DNA of 12,198 nt from DATAEE01 sp036258175 (GCA_036258175.1 DATAEE010000378.1:1-12198); one strand, 5' to 3'. Shown: positions 1 to 8,102, counted from the first letter of the stretch. Notes: generated by a model from the sequence alone, not told the origin. Program-made: numbers and translations.

Positions 1-975
1 CACCCATTCCGCCACGCCATTCCGCACCCGTACGACAAACTGACGCTCCGACGTGCGTACGACGGCGGTCCTGGGCACGAACAGGCTTGCTTGCGCTCGC
101 GAGACGGGCCACTGCACTTCGGCGAACATCCCAGGCGCCAGCACCTGCTTGGGGTTGCTCACGTCCAGCTCCACCAACATGCTGCGCGTCTTCATGTCCA
201 GTGAGTGTGCGGGACGGGCAATGACACCCTGGAAGGCCTGATCAGGGAACGCGGACACGCGGAACTCCACGGTTGTACCCCTCGTGATGGTGCCGACGTA
301 GGCTTCAGGTACCGGCACGGTCAATCGCAGCCGCGCCACCTGCTCGATTCTGAGCAGCGCGCCCGTTGATGGGCCGACCAGACTGCCCGGATGAACATTT
401 CGCTCGGTGATCACGCCATCGAAGGGAGCAGTAAGCTCGAGATAGGCCTCCATCTCAGACACCGCTTTGACGGCCGCCTCCGCGGCGCCACCGCTACTTT
501 TCAGGGCGTTCACGTGCGCCCGCGCGGCTTCGAGGCCGCGTTCCGCGATCTCGAGGTCGTTCCCGGCGACGACGCCCGGCGTGGCGCTGGCCGCCTTGAG
601 GCGCTCGTACGTGCTCTGCGCCGAGACCATGCGTGCCTGCGCCTCTGCCTCCTGTGCGCGAACGGCCTGCAGCTTTGCTTCCGCCTCCGCGCGCTGGGCG
701 CGCAGCTCCGGCGCCGAAATGGATGCCAGGCGTTGACCACGTTTTACCCACGATCCGCGATCGACCGCGAGCGTTTCCACGAACCCCGATACTCTCGCGC
801 TGAGGTTCACGCCCTGATAGGGCGTCAGATCGCCCGGGATGGTCAGGGTCTTTTGTAGCACCTGTGCAACGACCTTCGTCGTTTCCACCGCGACGGTGTT
901 GCTCTGGGCTTCGAGCGATGCGGCGGTCACGCAGAACGCGATCACACCAGCCATGATCATTTGCCCGCGGTTCAT
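1..975 (-). CDS. RND efflux periplasmic adaptor (membrane fusion protein), partial
   Basis: This is the periplasmic adaptor that links the RND permease to the outer-membrane channel. The minus-strand frame is open from the ATG at 975 to the left edge, giving 325 residues; the C-terminus lies outside the window. A signal peptide covers about residues 1-23 (hydrophobic stretch, cleavage near LEAQ). A first beta-barrel/lipoyl half follows (about 40-90, with VSGFVETLAVDRGSWVKRGQ). Next is an Ala/Glu/Arg-rich alpha-hairpin (about 90-175), the second lipoyl half (LTAPFDGVITERNVHPGSLV, about 181-200) and a beta-barrel region (about 210-290). The start has a strong AGGAGA site about 7 nt upstream (983-987), and its ATG overlaps the permease stop as ATGA (972-975), so the two are probably translationally coupled. 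The substrate cannot be read from the sequence. Family assignment is firm; metal versus drug specificity is open. Confidence 0.93.
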   Translation of the reverse strand, partial: MNRGQMIMAGVIAFCVTAASLEAQSNTVAVETTKVVAQVLQKTLTIPGDLTPYQGVNLSARVSGFVETLAVDRGSWVKRGQRLASISAPELRAQRAEAEAKLQAVRAQEAEAQARMVSAQSTYERLKAASATPGVVAGNDLEIAERGLEAARAHVNALKSSGGAAEAAVKAVSEMEAYLELTAPFDGVITERNVHPGSLVGPSTGALLRIEQVARLRLTVPVPEAYVGTITRGTTVEFRVSAFPDQAFQGVIARPAHSLDMKTRSMLVELDVSNPKQVLAPGMFAEVQWPVSRAQASLFVPRTAVVRTSERQFVVRVRNGVAEWV

Positions 976-3900
976 GCGACTTCTCCTGAATGATGGCGGC
1001 TCATCACATCGTCGGGATCGAGCGACGGCGACGCGACACCGGCACGACGTTGAACGAGCGCGAACAGCGCAGGCAAGACGAGCAGCGTCGCGATCGTCGA
1101 TGCGGCGAGGCCGCCAATTACGGCACGGCCAAGCGGCGCCAGTTGCTCTGCACCAAATGCAACCGGCACCATCCCCGCAATCATCGCAAACGTCGTCATC
1201 AGAATCGGGCGAAGACGACTCGTGGCTCCTTGAATAGCCGCCGCGTCAGCAGCGGCGCCTTCGAGGCGATACTGCTCGGCAAAGGTCGCCAGCAAGATCG
1301 CATTCGCCACTGCGACACCGATCGCCATGATGGCGCCCATGAATGACTGCACGTTCAACGTACTTCCCGTGAGCAACAGACTGAGTGCTACGCCGGCAAT
1401 CACGGCGGGGATCGTCCCGATCACGATCAGCGCAACCTTCAACGACTGAAAGTAGGCCGCCAGCAACAGGAAGATAGCGACGATCGCCAGGCCAAGGCCC
1501 GAACGCAGTCCGTCGAGCGTTTGCTGCATGGGCGCCACCTGCCCGCGAATGCTCACCGTCACACCGGCGGGTGGGTCGCCCGCTCGAGACACGGCCGCAA
1601 ACACCTCATCCGACGCGGTGCCGAGATCCTCGCCGTGAACGTTGGCCGTGAGCGTGATCATCCGCTGCTGGTTGTACCGGTTGTACTCGCCGATGGCTGT
1701 CGATTGCGTGACGGTCGCCACATCGCCGAGCAACGGTCGCGCAGCACCGTTCTGCATGACCGGGACGTTCAAGATGTCCTCCATGGACGCCATCGTGTGC
1801 TGCGGCACCTCAACCTGCACCTGATAGGCAATGCCGCTGTTCGGATCGGCCCAGTAGTTCGGTGTCACGAAGCGACTGGACGAGGTCGCGGCCACCAGCG
1901 ATCGGCCGACCTCCTCGACCGTCACGCCCAGCTGCCCGGCACGCTCGCGATCGATCTGCACCTGGCGAACGGGATAGTCCAACGCCTGCCCAAATTGGAG
2001 ATCCCGCAACGCCGAGACTTTCGCCATCTCGACCTTCAGCTTGTCCGCATATCCTCGGCTAGTTGCGAGATTGGCACCCGTCACCGCGACCTCGATGGGC
2101 GTCGGTGACCCAAAGCTCATCACCTGATTCACGAGATCCGCGGCCTCGAACGACACGACCGCACCCGGCGCGATCTCGCCGATTCGAGCGCGCAACGACT
2201 CTTGAAGCGCATCCGTCGACATCTTCCGCTCTGGCTTCAGCGACACGAGCAGCACCGCCTCGTGCGGGCCGCTGGTCCAGAGGTAGATGGTGTTTACCGG
2301 ATAACTCGAAGGCTGGGAGCCGATGAACCCAAGGCTCGCCGACACATTCTCCGGACCGACATCTTGCCCGATGGCGTCGAGCACTTTCAGCGCCATCGCT
2401 TCGGTACGCTCGACGCGCGTTCCAGTGGGTGCGCGTAGCCGGACCTGGATCTGGCCGGAATCGGCACTTGGGAAGATTTCAGTTCCCAACGCACCGCCGA
2501 CCACGTACACGGTGAAAGCCGCGACCACGAGATACGCCGGTAGCACGATCCAACGGCGGCGCACCACAGTGCCAACGAGGCGTCCATACGAGTCGCGCAA
2601 TCTGTCGAAGAACCCGCGCTCGGACGCACCATGATGGGTGCCGCCGATCCACGTGTAGAGGATGGGGACGAAGGTCAGCGCCAGGATGTACGAAGCGGCC
2701 ATCGCAAAGCCCACCGACAGCGCCAGGGGGACAAACAGTGCCCGGCCCACGCCCACCATGAAGAACGATGGCGCGAAGACGGCCAGAATGCACAGCATCG
2801 CGAGCATCATGGGTACGGCCACTTCAGAGACGGCATCGAGGACCGCGCGCGCGCGTGGTTTCCCGCGCGCCAGATGCGTGTGAATGTTCTCGATCGCGAC
2901 GGTGGACTCGTCGACGAGAATCCCGATCGCCAGGGTCAGCCCCCCCAGCGTCATGATGTTGATCGTCTGGCCCGCTCCCCAGAGCGCGACGACGGCCGCT
3001 AGCAGGGCTAGTGGAATGGTCAGAATGACGATCACGCTGCTGCGGAAGTGCCGTAGGAAGAGCAGCACCATCAAACCCGTGAGGATCGCGCCGAGCGCGC
3101 CTTCCGTCGCGAGTGAGCGAATCGCACTCGTCACGTAGCCGGATTGGTCGAACCCGAGCTCAACGCTGATATCGTTCGGAATCGCCGCACGCATCCGCGG
3201 CAGCTCCGCCCTCACGCGTTGCACGACGCTGAGCGTTGAGGCGTCGGCGCGCTTCGTGACCGGAATGTAGACGCTGCGCTTCCCGTCAATGAGCGCATAA
3301 CTGGTGAGAATGTCCGAGCTGTCCTCCACGTAGCCGACATCGCGCAGGAACACACTCGGTCCGGCACCCACACGGACGGGAATATCCAGGAGTTCCTGCA
3401 CGTTCCGCACGACGGAGTTCACCGGCACCATCTCCGTAAAGTCCCCGATGCGGACATTGCCTGAGGGTGTGACGACGTTCCCCCTGGAGAGCGAGCGGAC
3501 GATTTCCTCGCCCGACATGCGATACGCGCGCAGACGATCCGGATCCACGCGCACGACGACAGTGCGCTGGTTGCCGCCGAAGGGTGGCGGTGCGGATACG
3601 CCCGGCAGCGTCCCGAACATCGGGCGGATGCGGTTGAGGGCAAGATCCTGGATCTCCCCAAGGGAGCGGGTATCACTTGAGAACACGAGATACCCGACAG
3701 GAACGCTGCCGCCGTCGAACCGCACGACGAACGGTGGCACCGTGCCGGGCGGCATGAAGGCACGCGAGCGATTCACTTGAGCCACGGTCTCGGCCACGGC
3801 CTGACTCATGTTCGTGCCTTCGTGGAAGAACAGCTTCAACAGCGTCGCGCCCTGGATCGACCGGGACTCGACGTGTTCGATGCCTGTGACGTAGAGAAAG

Positions 3901-4109
3901 TGGTACTCGTAGTAGTTCGCGATGTACCCTTCCATCTGCGCCGGATCCATGCCGCCATAGGGCTGCGCCACGTAGATCACTGGCGTGCCCAGATCCGGGA
4001 AGATGTCGACCTTCATCCGTTGCATGGCGAGCAACGACATCAACGCCACACCCACGATAACGATCAGGATCGTGACCGGCCGCCGCAGCGCCGCACGTAT
4101 GAGCCACAT
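972..4109 (-). CDS. RND efflux permease (AcrB/CzcA superfamily)
   Basis: Inner-membrane proton-driven pump of 1045 residues, the usual length for an RND permease. It has the duplicated RND layout: TM1 at about 10-28, a periplasmic porter domain (about 32-330), a block of helices (about 335-480), TM7 (about 520-540), a second porter domain (about 545-865) and a final block of helices (about 868-1020). TM4 carries GILVDESTVAIENIH with D400 and E401, where AcrB has two aspartates (D407/D408). In TM10, GVAVANAILL has A935 where AcrB has the essential K940. This pattern resembles the less-studied 'VDE' RND branch and is neither classical AcrB nor clearly CzcA. The start at 4109 is preceded by AGGA. 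It lies 24 nt after the channel gene and overlaps the adaptor by 4 nt, so all three are likely one transcript. The substrate is unknown; hydrophobic compounds or metals are both possible. Confidence 0.96.
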   Translation of the reverse strand: MWLIRAALRRPVTILIVIVGVALMSLLAMQRMKVDIFPDLGTPVIYVAQPYGGMDPAQMEGYIANYYEYHFLYVTGIEHVESRSIQGATLLKLFFHEGTNMSQAVAETVAQVNRSRAFMPPGTVPPFVVRFDGGSVPVGYLVFSSDTRSLGEIQDLALNRIRPMFGTLPGVSAPPPFGGNQRTVVVRVDPDRLRAYRMSGEEIVRSLSRGNVVTPSGNVRIGDFTEMVPVNSVVRNVQELLDIPVRVGAGPSVFLRDVGYVEDSSDILTSYALIDGKRSVYIPVTKRADASTLSVVQRVRAELPRMRAAIPNDISVELGFDQSGYVTSAIRSLATEGALGAILTGLMVLLFLRHFRSSVIVILTIPLALLAAVVALWGAGQTINIMTLGGLTLAIGILVDESTVAIENIHTHLARGKPRARAVLDAVSEVAVPMMLAMLCILAVFAPSFFMVGVGRALFVPLALSVGFAMAASYILALTFVPILYTWIGGTHHGASERGFFDRLRDSYGRLVGTVVRRRWIVLPAYLVVAAFTVYVVGGALGTEIFPSADSGQIQVRLRAPTGTRVERTEAMALKVLDAIGQDVGPENVSASLGFIGSQPSSYPVNTIYLWTSGPHEAVLLVSLKPERKMSTDALQESLRARIGEIAPGAVVSFEAADLVNQVMSFGSPTPIEVAVTGANLATSRGYADKLKVEMAKVSALRDLQFGQALDYPVRQVQIDRERAGQLGVTVEEVGRSLVAATSSSRFVTPNYWADPNSGIAYQVQVEVPQHTMASMEDILNVPVMQNGAARPLLGDVATVTQSTAIGEYNRYNQQRMITLTANVHGEDLGTASDEVFAAVSRAGDPPAGVTVSIRGQVAPMQQTLDGLRSGLGLAIVAIFLLLAAYFQSLKVALIVIGTIPAVIAGVALSLLLTGSTLNVQSFMGAIMAIGVAVANAILLATFAEQYRLEGAAADAAAIQGATSRLRPILMTTFAMIAGMVPVAFGAEQLAPLGRAVIGGLAASTIATLLVLPALFALVQRRAGVASPSLDPDDVMSRHHSGEVA

Positions 4110-4133
4110 CGTTCCTGCCCTCGTCTGAACGGA

Positions 4134-5549
4134 TTACTTCAACAATTCGGAGAGGTCGCCCTTGGCCGCCGCGTCGGCCACCAGCGCTCTCCAGACACCC
4201 AGCCGTGCCACCGCGTCGCCGACTTCAGCCTGCAACAGCAGTCGCTGTGAGTCAGCAACTTCAATGATGGTCGCCAGCCCGGCGTCGTACCGGGCTCGAG
4301 ACTGCTGCTCCAACACTCTGGCGGCCTGCAGTTGAATGGGTGTGTTCTGGGCCACACGGCGGGCGCCGTCCATCTCGGCCTGAGCCTGTTCCACCTGCGC
4401 CGACAGCTCCTGCACCACCCGATCGTAGGTCGCGCGTTCAGCGCGCTCGTTGTGCGCTTCGATTTGCTTCCGTTCGCGTAGCGAGAACCAATCGAAGACG
4501 GGAAACGTGGCGGTGAACCCGACAGCCCAGTTCGGCGTCGCGAAGTCGAGGCCGTCGCTGCCACCCAGGTGGGTGCCGTTGGCCGTGGCCCCGGTCCCTC
4601 TCAACGAGTACGCGGTTTGAAAGTTGATCCGCGGAGCAAACGAGCGACCGAACAGATGCTGAAGAGCGACACTGGACTCCACCGCCGCCATTTGCGCCTC
4701 AGCAGCGGGATGTGTCCCAACGGCCGGCGATATTGAAGGCTCTGGCGGGGGCGCCTGGAGCAGCGGACCGCCGGCGATCTGCACGGCTGTGGATCGGACA
4801 CCGAGCCATTGCGCAAGGTTCGCGCGTGCGATCTGTTCTGCTTGCTCGGCTTGAATCACTTGAATTCTGGCCAGTGCCAACTCCGCCTGCGCGCGCGAGT
4901 CGTCGGCGCCAGGTCGAAGTTGGTTCGTCACCAGCGCGCCAACGGCATTCGCAAATACCTGCTGCCGTTCCACGTTCGCGCGGGCGGCGCGAACCGTCTC
5001 CTGTGCCACTGCCAGACGGAGAAATGCATCCGCGGTCTTCACGGCCACGTCGAGTCGTGCGACGTCTGCACCCGCGCTGGCTCGGACGACCAGCGCGCGG
5101 GCCAAGTCGACGGATGCGCCTCGTTGGCCGAAGTCGAACGCTTCCCAGGACACCAGCACACCAGCGCCGCTCCCCCAGATGCTCGACCACGACGTCTCGT
5201 CGGATACTGGACCGGAAATCGCCGGAATCGTGGTGCCCGGCAGAAGCAATCCCGCGACGTTGTTACGGGTGGCCCGGTTGATTTGCAGCGACGAATCGAT
5301 TCTGGGCAAGTAGGACGTGTGTGCGAGATCGACGCCGGACTCCTGGGCTGCGACACGCGCCTGCGCAGCGCGGATGGCCGGGTAGTTGTCGCTCGCATAC
5401 CGGACCGCGTCCTGAAGCGTGATGGGAAACGCCGGTGGCGAGGGCTGCGCCAGCGCCGGAGCGACCGCACCCACAAGCCACCATGCAGCCCACACCGCAT
5501 ACCGTACGGTGCGGCCGTGCGTACAAGTCCGACCGAGCGCTCTCTCCAC
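4134..5549 (-). CDS. TolC-family outer membrane efflux channel
   Basis: Outer-membrane channel component of the tripartite pump, 471 residues, a normal length for TolC/OprM-type proteins. The start is a GTG at 5549 supported by AAGGGAG at 5559-5565. A signal peptide spans about residues 14-34 (hydrophobic run ending PALA before QPSPP). The mature part begins with the typical ITLQDAVRYASDNYPAIRAAQARV, followed by long Ala/Gln/Arg-rich helices. There are two outer-membrane efflux repeats, the second with the FPVFDWFSLRERKQIEAHNERAE-type strand-to-helix transition (about 345-370). No lipobox cysteine is seen, so it is TolC-like and not an OprM-like lipoprotein. It is the first gene after padR (72 nt gap containing a candidate operator) and precedes the permease. 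The order channel-permease-adaptor is the reverse of the common adaptor-permease-channel order. Confidence 0.93.
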   Translation of the reverse strand: MERALGRTCTHGRTVRYAVWAAWWLVGAVAPALAQPSPPAFPITLQDAVRYASDNYPAIRAAQARVAAQESGVDLAHTSYLPRIDSSLQINRATRNNVAGLLLPGTTIPAISGPVSDETSWSSIWGSGAGVLVSWEAFDFGQRGASVDLARALVVRASAGADVARLDVAVKTADAFLRLAVAQETVRAARANVERQQVFANAVGALVTNQLRPGADDSRAQAELALARIQVIQAEQAEQIARANLAQWLGVRSTAVQIAGGPLLQAPPPEPSISPAVGTHPAAEAQMAAVESSVALQHLFGRSFAPRINFQTAYSLRGTGATANGTHLGGSDGLDFATPNWAVGFTATFPVFDWFSLRERKQIEAHNERAERATYDRVVQELSAQVEQAQAEMDGARRVAQNTPIQLQAARVLEQQSRARYDAGLATIIEVADSQRLLLQAEVGDAVARLGVWRALVADAAAKGDLSELLK

Positions 5550-5585
5550 CAGACGCGTCTCCCTTGAGAAGCGGCCACCGACCGG

Positions 5586-5621
5586 CCAATATCGATAGTC
5601 GTAGATGATATGCGATATCGG
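5586..5621. promoter_or_regulatory. Candidate operator upstream of the efflux operon
   Basis: The gap between padR and the channel gene has an imperfect inverted repeat, CCAATATCG (5586-5594) facing CGATATCGG (5613-5621), with one mismatch per arm. Inside it the minus strand reads CTACGACTATCGATA (5604-5590), which shares CTACGANNNTCG with the site in front of padR. It lies directly before the channel gene's ribosome binding site, fitting a repressor site for an internal promoter. No experimental operator is known to me for this protein. Confidence 0.4.
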
Positions 5622-6059
5622 TCAACGCCTGGGAGGGGCTGCCTTACGTGCAGTCGCTCGACGTTTCTTCGCACTGGACGCGGCGTCAGGCGGTCCGGCA
5701 AGGCGAAGCGGTGCATGATGGGGATGCGGCGTCGTCTCTTCGACGACTTCGTGGTGCAGTTCGACCACCGTTTCCCGGAGCACGTCCAACACGGCTGCGC
5801 CACGGGCCGTCAGGTGATAGTAGCGCCGCCGCCGTTTCCCTTCTCCCACAGCGACTTCGGATCGCAGCCATCCGTTTCGCTCGAGGCGCTTCAAGAGTGG
5901 GTAGAGCGTGCCGGGACTGATGTCATAGCCGTGTCTGCGGAGTTCGGTCAGGACCCACTGGCCGATGACCGGGTGCTCCGCGGCGTGATGCATGATGTGC
6001 ACCTTCCAGAAGCCCAGCAGGATCTCTCGCGTCAGCAGTTTGGCATCCAAGGGAGTCAC
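5622..6059 (-). CDS. PadR-family transcriptional regulator
   Basis: A 145-residue winged-helix repressor. The start is a GTG at 6059 chosen because a full GGAGGTGA lies six bases upstream (6066-6073). The PadR core covers about residues 12-90: helix-turn-helix LTELRRHGYDISPGTLYPLL, recognition helix LKRLERNGWL, and the wing with RRRRYYHLTARG (76-87). It then has a dimerisation helix (about 88-108). The last 35 residues are unusual: a His-rich stretch (PHPHHAP) and then an Ala/Pro tail full of Lys/Arg (AKKRRATARKAAPPRR), probably disordered. PadR proteins usually repress a neighbouring efflux operon and are released by a small molecule. Here it is upstream of, and co-directional with, the pump and divergent from doxX. 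The ligand is unknown. Confidence 0.93.
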   Translation of the reverse strand: MTPLDAKLLTREILLGFWKVHIMHHAAEHPVIGQWVLTELRRHGYDISPGTLYPLLKRLERNGWLRSEVAVGEGKRRRRYYHLTARGAAVLDVLRETVVELHHEVVEETTPHPHHAPLRLAGPPDAASSAKKRRATARKAAPPRR

Positions 6060-6065
6060 GAGAAA

Positions 6066-6073
6066 TCACCTCC
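6066..6073 (-). promoter_or_regulatory. Strong ribosome binding site of padR
   Basis: GGAGGTGA on the minus strand, six bases before the GTG at 6059. This near-perfect complement to the 16S rRNA tail decides for the GTG start. Confidence 0.85.
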
Positions 6074-6080
6074 ACATTGT

Positions 6081-6097
6081 TACTACGATGCTCGTAA
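6081..6097. promoter_or_regulatory. Candidate PadR operator in the padR/doxX divergent region
   Basis: TACGA-TGC-TCGTA (6084-6096) is a perfect 5-3-5 inverted repeat in the 72-nt divergent intergenic region. The wider form CTACGANNNTCG recurs upstream of the channel gene (5604-5590 read on the minus strand). A TATAAT on the minus strand (6109-6114) would place this palindrome just downstream of the padR transcription start, a good place for autorepression. The assignment to PadR is inferred from position and recurrence only. Confidence 0.45.
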
Positions 6098-6108
6098 ACG
6101 ATTATGAG

Positions 6109-6114
6109 ATTATA
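6109..6114 (-). promoter_or_regulatory. Candidate -10 box for padR operon
   Basis: A perfect TATAAT reads on the minus strand, about 50 nt before the padR GTG, in the only AT-rich patch of this region. The matching -35 would fall at the start of doxX and is weak (TTCCAC-like). The plus strand carries an overlapping TATATT (6111-6116), which could serve doxX. Confidence 0.4.
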
Positions 6115-6131
6115 TTCGATCTGGAGGAGTC

Positions 6132-6584
6132 ATGTGGAAGCACGGCTATGTCACGACGGCTCCGGCTTCAGTCATCCTGATCCGCCTGTTGGTCGGCGCC
6201 GTATTTCTGTCGGAGGGCATTCAGAAGTTCCTGTTTCCTGATCAACTCGGCGCGGGACGGTTTCTCAAGATCGGCCTGCCGTCGCCTGAGATTCTCGGGC
6301 CATTCGTTGGTGGATTCGAGATTCTCTTCGGAACGCTCGTGTTGATGGGCCTGCTGACGCGATTTGCTGTGATCCCGTTGCTCGCAATCATGGCCGTCGC
6401 GCTGACAACAACGAAATGGCCAATTCTCGCGAACCAAGGGTTCTGGGCCATGGCGCATGAGGCGCGTACGGACTGGTCCATGACACTCGGCGCTCTGTTT
6501 CTGTTGCTGGTCGGCGGTGGATCATGGTCGGCGGACGCATGGCTCGAATCTCGGTCCCACGGGAGTCAGCATCGTGTGGACTGA
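6132..6584 (+). CDS. DoxX-family membrane protein
   Basis: A 150-residue membrane protein with four predicted helices (about 13-30, 52-75, 77-93 and 113-128). The DoxX pattern is clear: VILIRLLVGAVFLSEGIQKF in helix 1, the conserved GGFEILFGTLVLMGLLTRFAVIPL in helices 2-3, and a terminal hydrophobic LGALFLLLVGGG segment. DoxX/DoxD relatives include a thiosulfate:quinone oxidoreductase subunit and proteins tied to redox stress; most, like this one, have no assigned reaction. The ATG at 6132 follows a strong GGAGGAG (6123-6129). It is divergent from padR and its last codons overlap the next gene, suggesting one transcript with the TSUP permease. Control by PadR is possible because the shared intergenic region holds the candidate operator. 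Confidence 0.88.
   Translation: MWKHGYVTTAPASVILIRLLVGAVFLSEGIQKFLFPDQLGAGRFLKIGLPSPEILGPFVGGFEILFGTLVLMGLLTRFAVIPLLAIMAVALTTTKWPILANQGFWAMAHEARTDWSMTLGALFLLLVGGGSWSADAWLESRSHGSQHRVD
6561..6565 (+). promoter_or_regulatory. Ribosome binding site fixing the GTG start of the TSUP gene
   Basis: GGGAG lies eight bases before the GTG at 6574. The longer alternative frame start at 6517 has no such site and would add a non-membrane leader, so the GTG is preferred. Confidence 0.6.
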
Positions 6585-7308
6585 GGGACTTGTCCTCGTC
6601 GTTTCGGTGCTCGCCGGCGGCATCGCGGCCGTCACCGGGTTTGGTATTGGCAGTTTGTTGACTCCGGTTCTCGCCCTTCAGGTTGATACGCGGCTTGCGG
6701 TGGCTGCCGTATCTGTGCCTCACGTCATCGGCACCGCGATTCGCTTCTGGCTGCTGTCGGGCGGCGTCGACCGCAGGGTCTTTTGGAGCTTTGGGTTGAC
6801 CAGTGCGGCAGGCGGCTTGATCGGCGCCCTCCTTCACAATTGGGCGAGCAACCGCTGGCTCAATGTGGTCTTCGGGATGCTGCTCGTGTTCGCGGCCGTG
6901 AGTGAGGTGACCGGGCTTGCACGCCGCCTGCGCTTTCGGGGCCCAGTGGGATGGATCGCCGGTGCCGTGTCTGGATTGCTGGGTGGGTTGGTTGGGAATC
7001 AAGGAGGATTGCGCTCCGCCGCGCTACTCGGGTTCGACCTCTCTAAGCACAGCTTTGTCGCGACGGCCACGGCCATCGGCCTGGTGGTGGATGGCGCACG
7101 CATGCCCGTCTACCTGATGATGCAGGCTCGGGAGCTGGCAGAAATAGCGACGTGGATCGCACTGGGCACAGTCGGCGTGACCGTCGGAACGGTCCTTGGA
7201 AGCCGAGCGCTCGCTCGGATCCCGGAAGCGTGGTTCCATCGAGTGTTGGCTATCGTGTTGGCTCTGCTGGGAGGCGCGATGTTGTGGCGCGCCGTCGCAG
7301 CAGATTGA
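6574..7308 (+). CDS. TauE/SafE (TSUP) family permease
   Basis: An integral membrane protein of 244 residues from the GTG at 6574; an in-frame ATG at 6517 would add 19 residues but lacks a ribosome site. It has seven to eight hydrophobic helices and the internal duplication of the TSUP family, with TGFGIGSLLTPVL (about 21-33) mirrored by GLLGGLVGNQGGLRS (about 134-148). Characterised members export sulfite, sulfoacetate or related organic sulfur anions, but the substrate is not predictable here. The gene overlaps the end of doxX by 11 nt, so the two are probably translated together. A DoxX plus TSUP pair would be consistent with sulfur-compound handling; that link is inference. Confidence 0.87.
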   Translation: MWTEGLVLVVSVLAGGIAAVTGFGIGSLLTPVLALQVDTRLAVAAVSVPHVIGTAIRFWLLSGGVDRRVFWSFGLTSAAGGLIGALLHNWASNRWLNVVFGMLLVFAAVSEVTGLARRLRFRGPVGWIAGAVSGLLGGLVGNQGGLRSAALLGFDLSKHSFVATATAIGLVVDGARMPVYLMMQARELAEIATWIALGTVGVTVGTVLGSRALARIPEAWFHRVLAIVLALLGGAMLWRAVAAD

Positions 7309-7372
7309 GTCTCACGGCGAATCAGCACCGCCGAGCGTATTCTGGCTCCAGAGCCGCGAATGAGAGGACGTC

Positions 7373-8008
7373 ATGGACCTGAACGAATGGACCCGAGGGG
7401 CACGACTGGCGCAGGTCGTCTTTGGACTTACCGTGACGTTTGGTGTCGCGACTGCTCAGGAGCGGTCCCCCAACGAGCTGGTGAAGGCACTCCAGAGCGG
7501 TGGCTATGTGCTCGTGATGCGGCACGCGAGCTCGCCGCGAGAAGCGCCGTCGAAAGAAGTCGCGAACGCAGACAACACGAAGCTGGAACGTCAGCTGGAC
7601 GAGGCTGGACGCAAAGGCGCGACGATGATGGGCGAAGTGACCCGGGCCCTTCGAATCCCGATCGGTCTCGTGCTCACTAGTCCGACCTACCGGGCGACGG
7701 AAACGGTGAGGTTCGCCCGACTCGGCTCGCCGACAACGGTCACCGAACTTGGCGACGGCGGCCAGAGCATGCAGGGCATTAGCGAAGCCCAGGCGGCATG
7801 GCTACGTGAGAAAGTGACCGAGGTGCCGAGATCGGGAAACACGATTTTGGTGACGCATCAGCCGAACCTTTCACGCGCGTTTCCAAACTGGGGCTCGACC
7901 TTGGCTGATGGAGAGACCGTCGTGCTCCGACCGGACGGCAAAGGAGGCATCACCGTCCTCGGTCGAATCAAGATCCACGACTGGTCACAGATGCGCCCAC
8001 GACAGTAG
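7373..8008 (+). CDS. Exported histidine phosphatase family protein
   Basis: A 211-residue protein of the histidine phosphatase (phosphoglycerate mutase-like) superfamily. An N-terminal signal peptide is likely (hydrophobic LAQVVFGLTVTFGVATAQ, about 12-29), placing it in the periplasm. The catalytic motif is LVMRHASS with R50 and H51 (RHA in place of the common RHG). The other expected residues are present: R107 in LTSPTYRATET, an acidic candidate at E125 in TELGDGG, and the second histidine H162 in LVTHQPNL. The fold is therefore probably active, with the phosphohistidine forming on H51. The substrate is unknown. The ATG at 7373 follows GAGAGGA (7362-7368). It lies 64 nt after the TSUP gene on the same strand and is followed by a terminator at 8103-8127. 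Confidence 0.88.
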   Translation: MDLNEWTRGARLAQVVFGLTVTFGVATAQERSPNELVKALQSGGYVLVMRHASSPREAPSKEVANADNTKLERQLDEAGRKGATMMGEVTRALRIPIGLVLTSPTYRATETVRFARLGSPTTVTELGDGGQSMQGISEAQAAWLREKVTEVPRSGNTILVTHQPNLSRAFPNWGSTLADGETVVLRPDGKGGITVLGRIKIHDWSQMRPRQ

Positions 8009-8102
8009 GGCGACAGCCCCTCCCGCCGTAACGCGGAAGCTGAAAACTCGCAACCTTCAGGAAAACGGAGTAGCGCCTTACGTCGTGCTGCACAATCCTG
8101 AG

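Noticed and set aside
1521..2108. Long plus-strand open frame (195 codons) opposite the RND gene
   Set aside because: It is antisense to the conserved RND permease, rich in Arg/His, has no ribosome site or family pattern, and results from high GC codon bias.
2840..2860. Alternating CG run as a Z-DNA or repeat feature
   Set aside because: It encodes a conserved Arg/Ala-rich loop after TM4 of the RND permease; codon bias explains it.
4809..5567. Plus-strand open frame of 252 codons opposite the channel gene
   Set aside because: Shadow of the TolC-like gene; no membrane or domain pattern and no convincing start.
5039..5803. Minus-strand open frame of 254 codons across the channel/padR junction
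   Set aside because: It overlaps both conserved genes in another frame, has Arg/Ser/Pro-rich nonsense composition and no domain.
6388..7002. Minus-strand open frame of 204 codons opposite doxX/TSUP
   Set aside because: Composition is His/Arg/Pro-rich nonsense and it is antisense to two recognisable membrane proteins.
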